Source of the DNA: Laceyella tengchongensis | GTDB taxonomy: Bacteria; Bacillota; Bacilli; Thermoactinomycetales; Thermoactinomycetaceae | Direction: 5' to 3' | Assembly (NCBI RefSeq): GCF_900182735.1 | Contig: NZ_FXTU01000001.1 | Span: forward strand, 496,001-560,000 | Length of the DNA stretch: 64,000 nucleotides | Part shown: positions 59,121 through 64,000 of the stretch, one piece after another | Position numbering within the stretch: the stretch's first letter is position 1 | Layout: each line of letters begins with the position of its first letter | Notes under the pieces: generated by a model | Databases searched by the model: none | What the model was told of the DNA's origin: nothing | Seen by the model: the letters and a program-made list of their open reading frames with translations, nothing else | Program-made: the position numbers and the translations under genes

Positions 59121-61535
59121 ATGCTAGTATCGTATGAATGGTTGTCTCAATATGTGGATTTAGAAGGGATTTCTCCGGAAGATATCGCTGAAGAGCTGAA
59201 TCGGACGGGGATTGAAGTGGAAGTGATCTATACTCGCGATCCCGGCGTATCTGGTGTCATCATCGGGGAAGTGATGTCAGTGGAACGCCATCCCGAAGCG
59301 GATCGGCTCAATGTTTGTTTGGTTAACGTAGGGAAAGGGCAAGTGTTGCAGATTGTGTGCGGCGCGAAAAACGTGGCCGCCGGACAACGGGTGCCCGTCG
59401 CCTTGGTCGGGGCCAAATTGCCGGGCGGATTGCACATCAAAAAAGCCAAACTGCGCGGGGTGGAGTCAAATGGTATGATTTGTTCCGCTCAAGAATTGGG
59501 CTTCCCGGAAAAAGTGCTGATGAAAGAACAGACTGAAGGCATTTTGGTGTTGGAGCCCGACGCGCCGATTGGCATTGATATCAAAGAATTCCTGGGCATG
59601 AATGACCAGGTAATCGAATTGCAATTAACGCCGAATCGTTCCGATTGCTTGGGAATGATCGGAGTTGCTTATGAAGTGGCGGCTATTTTTGACCGTGAGT
59701 TGCGTTTGCCCATGACGCAAGATATGCCGTTACAATACGAGGCACCCATCAACGTGTACATTGAATCGGAAGAAGATTGTCCTTTTTATGCGGCGCAAGT
59801 GGTGCATGACATTAAAGTCGGGCCGTCCCCACAATGGATGCAAAACCGCTTGATTTCGGCGGGTATTCGTCCGATCAACAATATTGTGGATATTACCAAC
59901 TACGTGATGTTGGAGACGGGCCAGCCGTTGCACGCCTTTGATTACAACCGCGTGCAAGGGGGGCAAATCATTGTCCGCCGCGCGCTGTCCGGCGAACAGA
60001 TCGTGACATTAGACGGTGTGACGCGCACATGTGACGATCAAATGTTACTCATCACCGACGGTGAACAGCCTTTGGCTTTAGCTGGAGTCATGGGCGGAGA
60101 GTCTTCCGAGGTGACCGACGAAACGGTGACCATCTTGTTGGAATCCGCGTTCTTCGATCCGCAAATGGTGCGGCAAACCTCCCGCAAAGTGGGATTGCGT
60201 TCCGAGGCGAGCGCTCGCTTTGAAAAAGGTGTCGATCCGGAAGGGATTTTGCCAGCACTGGCGCGGGCTGTGCAGTTGCTCTGCCAAATCGCCGGCGGTG
60301 CGGTAGCTTCTGAAGCGATCGTGAAAAAAGTGGGCGATGTTGAGGAGATGGTGATCAATCTGCGCCATGAACGCTTGGTCAATCTGCTGGGCGTGCAGGT
60401 AGATCCAGAAGAAGTGCTTGATATTTTCCGTCGTCTGCAGTTCCCGACCGAAGTGACCGATGAGGGGTATGCTGTGCAGATCCCGACACGGCGTCCGGAC
60501 ATCACAATTGAGGTGGATTTGATAGAAGAAGTGGCTCGGTTGTACGGATATGACCGAATCCCGACGACACTTCCGTGGGGTCAGCAACCGCCTGGGGGCT
60601 TGACTGAGGAACAAAAGGCGCGCCGGGTGATTCGTCACACATTGATGGATTTGGGATTGCATGAGGTGTTGACGTACAGCCTGACTTCGACGGCGCTGGA
60701 ACAAGAGGTGGCCTCTTTGTTTGCGGTGGAGAACCATGTATCTCTGGCCATGCCGATGAGCGCGGAGCATGCTGTATTGCGTAGCAACCTACTTCCACAC
60801 TTGATTGAAGCCGCATCATACAACCATCGCCATGGAAACGAACGAGTGCAAATCTTTGAGTTGGCTCATGTGTACTTGCCTGGACATGCGGACGAGACGT
60901 TGCCAGAAGAACGGTTGGTCTTGGGTGGGTTATTGACTGGGAAGCAACCCGCCGGCATCTGGAAAGAGCAGCCATTGCCTGCTGGCGATTTCTACAAGGC
61001 CAAAGGGATTTTGGATGCTTTGTTCGCTCGCTTGGGTGTTGTTGATGTGGAATATCAAGCTGTCGCTCCTCACGGTTTCCACCCGGGACGAACCGCCCAG
61101 ATTTTGATTGGCGGTGAGGTTGCTGGACTGCTTGGTGAATTGCATCCGCAGCTGGCCAAAAAACACGATCTCTCGCGCCCTGTCGCATTCCAGCTAGATG
61201 TGGAGAGATTGTTCGCAGCAATCGAGGGGCCGTTGGTGTATCAGCCGATTCCGCGTGTTCCTGCGGTTACGCGTGATCTGGCCGTCGTTGTCGATGAAGC
61301 CGTTCCGGTCGGATTGTTGGAAGAAGGAATTTGGCAGGCTGGCGGAGAATTGGTTGAGTCTGTGGTGTTGTTTGATGTTTTCGCTGGAGAGCAGATTGGA
61401 GTCGGCAAGAAAAATGTCGCCTTCTCATTAGCTTATCGCGCGGCGGACCGCACGTTGACTGATGAGGAAGTATCTAAAGTGCATGAGCGTGTGATTTGCC
61501 ATCTGGAAGAAACGTTTGGCGCCAAGTTGCGTTGA
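59121..61535 (+). CDS. pheT: Phenylalanine-tRNA ligase beta subunit
   Basis: 804 aa, standard length. tRNA-binding EMAP-like domain (about 40-150), B3/B4 editing domain, B5 domain, catalytic-like core and the C-terminal ferredoxin-fold FDX-ACB domain (about 710-804, YQPIPRVPAVTRDLAVVVDE in part). 15 nt after pheS. Confidence 0.95.
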   Translation: MLVSYEWLSQYVDLEGISPEDIAEELNRTGIEVEVIYTRDPGVSGVIIGEVMSVERHPEADRLNVCLVNVGKGQVLQIVCGAKNVAAGQRVPVALVGAKLPGGLHIKKAKLRGVESNGMICSAQELGFPEKVLMKEQTEGILVLEPDAPIGIDIKEFLGMNDQVIELQLTPNRSDCLGMIGVAYEVAAIFDRELRLPMTQDMPLQYEAPINVYIESEEDCPFYAAQVVHDIKVGPSPQWMQNRLISAGIRPINNIVDITNYVMLETGQPLHAFDYNRVQGGQIIVRRALSGEQIVTLDGVTRTCDDQMLLITDGEQPLALAGVMGGESSEVTDETVTILLESAFFDPQMVRQTSRKVGLRSEASARFEKGVDPEGILPALARAVQLLCQIAGGAVASEAIVKKVGDVEEMVINLRHERLVNLLGVQVDPEEVLDIFRRLQFPTEVTDEGYAVQIPTRRPDITIEVDLIEEVARLYGYDRIPTTLPWGQQPPGGLTEEQKARRVIRHTLMDLGLHEVLTYSLTSTALEQEVASLFAVENHVSLAMPMSAEHAVLRSNLLPHLIEAASYNHRHGNERVQIFELAHVYLPGHADETLPEERLVLGGLLTGKQPAGIWKEQPLPAGDFYKAKGILDALFARLGVVDVEYQAVAPHGFHPGRTAQILIGGEVAGLLGELHPQLAKKHDLSRPVAFQLDVERLFAAIEGPLVYQPIPRVPAVTRDLAVVVDEAVPVGLLEEGIWQAGGELVESVVLFDVFAGEQIGVGKKNVAFSLAYRAADRTLTDEEVSKVHERVICHLEETFGAKLR

Positions 61536-61580
61536 CGGATTGCGGCTTTTTTGGACCTGTGAATCCATCGGGCATAAAGG

Positions 61581-61602
61581 CCTTCACCTTCTGTGAAGGA
61601 GG
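61581..61602 (+). promoter_or_regulatory. Hairpin masking the zapA ribosome binding site
   Basis: CCTTCAC (61581-61587) pairs with GTGAAGG (61593-61599), which covers the first half of the SD GAAGGAGG. Confidence 0.45.
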
Positions 61603-61608
61603 CGTAAG

Positions 61609-61857
61609 ATGAAAAATAAATTGAGTGTGGAGATATACGGTCAGCAATACAATTTAACCGGCAAAGCGAGTCCAGGGCACATGCGCCAAGTGGCCAGCCA
61701 TGTGGATGAGAAGATGCGGCAAATCGCCGACAAAAACCCCAGGCTCGACACGACGCGACTGGCCGTGTTGTCCGCGGTCAACATTGCCGATGAGTTTTTG
61801 AAATTAAAACAAGAACATGATGAAATCATGCACCTGATCGAAGATGAAGAACCGTAG
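61609..61857 (+). CDS. zapA: Cell division protein ZapA
   Basis: 82 aa. Short beta start (KLSVEIYGQQYNLTG), then MRQVASHVDEKM and a long C-terminal helix with RLAVLSAVNIADEFLKL. Binds FtsZ and bundles filaments. Upstream of cvpA as in B. subtilis (zapA-yshB). Confidence 0.93.
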   Translation: MKNKLSVEIYGQQYNLTGKASPGHMRQVASHVDEKMRQIADKNPRLDTTRLAVLSAVNIADEFLKLKQEHDEIMHLIEDEEP

Positions 61858-61866
61858 GAGGATCGT

Positions 61867-62391
61867 ATGGGGTGGTTTGATCTGATCGTACTGCTCTTCT
61901 TGATCGGGGCTGTGTTACAAGGTTACCGGCGGGGGTTGGTGCTTCAGGCCGCCTCGCTCGTCTGTTATGCGGTAAGCATTTGGCTTGCGTATCTGTTCGC
62001 CGATGATTTGGCCCCTGTTTTGGCGGAAAAGTGGCCTTTGCCAAAGACAGGCCAGACCGCTTTGCTTACTTTCCTGAAGGTGGATAAACTGCTGTATTCG
62101 GTCTTGGCGTTTTTTGTCTTGATGATCGGCATCCGGCTTGTACTGTCCTTGGTGGTCACCTTGATCAATCAAGTGACTAAACTGCCTGTGGTGTCCACCT
62201 TGAACCGTTCCGGAGGCGTGCTGTTTGCGGTGGCCAAACTCACAGTGATAACTGTGGTCATCGTGCACATGCTGACGGTCTTGCCATGGGCGACCGGCCA
62301 AACGGCGATGAAAGAATCGGTTGTTGCGCAGGCTTGTATCCAAATGACCCCGACGTTAGCTGAAGAGCTGACGAGTTGGTTGAAACGGTAA
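61867..62391 (+). CDS. CvpA family membrane protein
   Basis: 174 aa, four helices, starting with WFDLIVLLFLIGAVLQGYRRGLVLQ, the CvpA signature. YshB equivalent by position. Role unclear (colicin V export linked in E. coli). ATG 61867, 9 nt after zapA. Confidence 0.9.
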   Translation: MGWFDLIVLLFLIGAVLQGYRRGLVLQAASLVCYAVSIWLAYLFADDLAPVLAEKWPLPKTGQTALLTFLKVDKLLYSVLAFFVLMIGIRLVLSLVVTLINQVTKLPVVSTLNRSGGVLFAVAKLTVITVVIVHMLTVLPWATGQTAMKESVVAQACIQMTPTLAEELTSWLKR

Positions 62392-62429
62392 AAGCAAACA
62401 CCTTGCCACAAAGGCAAGGTGTTTGCTTT
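62391..62429. terminator. Bidirectional terminator cvpA / MATE
   Basis: 17-bp perfect stem (62391-62407 with 62413-62429), loop ACAAA, A-rich and T-rich arms. Confidence 0.93.
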
Positions 62430-62449
62430 GTGTGCATTACATGGACCGA

Positions 62450-63835
62450 TTAATGAATCAGACTGGTGATGCTCTTTTGTTTCCAAGACCAACGATAGTA
62501 GGCGTATTGCAAGCCTAAATTGACGATGAATGCGGCGGGGTAGCCGATCCAGATCCCAATGATGCCAAGACTGGTGAAATTGGACAGGAAATAAGCAACA
62601 GGCACTTCTACAAGCCAGATAGAAGCAACACTAAACACGGTCGGCCAAAAGACGGTGCCACTGGCGCGCATGGTGGCGCTGATAATCATGGCCTGGCCGA
62701 AGATCAAATAACTCCACAGCGTGATCATAAGCAGATCATGGGCGATGGTTAGCGTTGGTTGATTGGTCAGGAATAAGGATAAAATTTCTTTTGAGAGCAG
62801 ATAGACCAAGGTGATTAATACGCCGCCCATCACGACGTTGAGCAACGCGCCGGCCCGAATGACTTGTTTCAGGCGATCCAATTGCTTAGAGCCAATCGAT
62901 TGGGCTGCGAAGATCGAGACGGCAATCCCCAAACTGATGGCCGGCATGGATACATAACTCACTACTTGATTGACTGCGCCATAGGCGGCGGTGGCGTTGG
63001 AGCCGAACTTGTTCACAAAGGAGATGACGGCGATTTCAGACAGTGAGATGAGGATCATTTGGATACTGGACGGAATCCCGAGGCGAAGGAGCAATTTCAA
63101 TAAATCCCAATCCATCCGCAAGTGTTTGCGTACAGAGGCATCAAATTGCAACGGATGTTTGGTTTTGCTAAGGTAGATTAGCGTAATGATAAACGTCAGT
63201 ACGGTGGATATCACAGACGCGTAAGCGGAGCCGTAGATGCCCAGACGGGGCAAACCCAACCATCCGAAGATGAGAAACGGCATCAGAGCCACATTCAGCA
63301 CCGTGCTGACAATCAGAGAGTAAAATGGCGTTTTGGAGTCCCCGATCCCCCGAATAAACGTGGTGTAGGAGATATATAAAAACATCACCGGCAAAGACCA
63401 AAAGAGGATGCGCGCATAATGCACGCTAACGGTGATGATGTTCTCGGGTGTGCCGATGAAGCGCATGATCTCCCAAGTAAACAAGCTGCCGACTACGGAT
63501 GACACCACGCCGAGAATAAAAGTAAAGGTGAGCGTAGTGCCGACGATGGCTTTTAAGCGCTCTTCGTTTTTCGCACCATGTGCCTGACCGATCAGAATGG
63601 AACTGCCTGAACCGATTCCAATGGTGAATGAGACAAGTAGAAAAAATAGTGGGAAGAAGGACGAGATGGCGGCTAACGCTTCCACACCGAGCCAACGACC
63701 TACAATCAAGCTGTTTACTAACTGGCTGATTGATTGCAGTGCATTGCTGAGGATCAACGGGATCAGAAAGATGAACATTGCGCGCCAGACAGGGGTGTCT
63801 GGTTGTTTGTGGTTTATTCCTTGCACTGATTCCAC
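62450..63835 (-). CDS. MATE family efflux transporter
   Basis: 461 aa, twelve predicted helices in two MATE halves (IPLILSNALQSISQLVNSLIVGRWLG near the start; second half from about residue 235). Exports drugs or organic cations with sodium or protons; substrate unknown. GTG 63835, with AAAGGATG upstream. Convergent with cvpA. The last 165 bp of the window contain its upstream region, where I find no clear promoter. Confidence 0.9.
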   Translation of the reverse strand: MESVQGINHKQPDTPVWRAMFIFLIPLILSNALQSISQLVNSLIVGRWLGVEALAAISSFFPLFFLLVSFTIGIGSGSSILIGQAHGAKNEERLKAIVGTTLTFTFILGVVSSVVGSLFTWEIMRFIGTPENIITVSVHYARILFWSLPVMFLYISYTTFIRGIGDSKTPFYSLIVSTVLNVALMPFLIFGWLGLPRLGIYGSAYASVISTVLTFIITLIYLSKTKHPLQFDASVRKHLRMDWDLLKLLLRLGIPSSIQMILISLSEIAVISFVNKFGSNATAAYGAVNQVVSYVSMPAISLGIAVSIFAAQSIGSKQLDRLKQVIRAGALLNVVMGGVLITLVYLLSKEILSLFLTNQPTLTIAHDLLMITLWSYLIFGQAMIISATMRASGTVFWPTVFSVASIWLVEVPVAYFLSNFTSLGIIGIWIGYPAAFIVNLGLQYAYYRWSWKQKSITSLIH

Positions 63836-64000
63836 TTTAATACATCCTTTATCTTATTTTTACGGCCAGAGCATATTTTTCCCGATGCAAGCGTGACTGA
63901 AACGAGATGTTGTTACCAATGCTTTCTTTTTATCGATTTAGCTACCCCTTCATTGGAATGGATGAATTACCCCCCTTGTCTATTCGGGCGTGGGCGCTTT

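Overview
The window is core chromosome of an endospore-forming member of the Bacillales. Three things show this. The gene order matches, in one direction, the Bacillus subtilis block ytoI-ytpI-ytrI/ytrH-dnaE-ytsJ-accDA-pfkA-pyk-citZ-icd-mdh-phoPR-polA-mutM-ytaF-coaE-gapB-nrdR-dnaB. Sporulation genes are present (ytrH, ytrI, ytaF, ytxC, sspI). Regulation is of Gram-positive type (T-box, L20 leader, Zur, CcpN and Pho sites). Base composition is moderate. A futalosine-pathway gene (mqnC) and the changed neighbourhood of dnaI/dnaB suggest a lineage away from B. subtilis; Thermoactinomycetaceae is my guess from overall protein character, not proven. I see no prophage, CRISPR array or intact insertion sequence.

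Layout. 1-10.2 kb: 3' end of dnaI, a DedA membrane protein, small membrane proteins, the CBS/DRTGG regulator ytoI, a minus-strand sporulation group (ytpI, a 62-aa protein, ytrI, ytrH), dnaE and a PgpA-family gene. 10.2-18 kb: a lipoprotein, then a central-carbon and lipid block (malic enzyme, FadR-type regulator, accD, accA, pfkA, pyk). 18-25 kb: thioesterase, fxsA, ytvI, and the TCA genes citZ-icd-mdh. 25-32 kb: phosphate control and uptake (phoP-phoR, pstS-C-A-B, phoU). 32-40.5 kb: a CobW-type zinc GTPase, polA, mutM, ytaF, coaE, a lytic transglycosylase and gapB. 40.5-45.6 kb: a GyrI-like protein, an orphan peptide-binding lipoprotein, nrdR, dnaB and three tRNA genes (Phe, Gly, Leu). 45.7-50.3 kb: mqnC, a flavin amine oxidase, a YdjM-type membrane protein and ytxC. 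50.4-57.8 kb: infC-rpmI-rplT behind an L20-type leader, a MarR regulator, a 29-aa cysteine-rich peptide, thiD-thiE, a thiol-disulfide pair (bdbD-bdbC), a Gly/Phe-rich mini-protein, sspI, a potassium-channel RCK protein and an rRNA methyltransferase. 57.8-64 kb: T-box-controlled pheS-pheT, zapA, cvpA and a MATE transporter.

Regulatory logic that can be read directly: a FadR/GntR-type palindrome sits just after the malic-enzyme promoter, and the operon encodes a FadR-type regulator before accDA; a Zur-like box fills the spacer of the CobW GTPase promoter; a CcpN-like box lies inside the gapB promoter; Pho-box-like repeats precede phoP and pstS; a T-box with a TTC specifier precedes pheST. Less expected items are a pair of short hairpin repeats, several very small genes with good ribosome binding sites, a non-ATG/GTG/TTG start for infC, and separation of dnaI from dnaB by about 43 kb.
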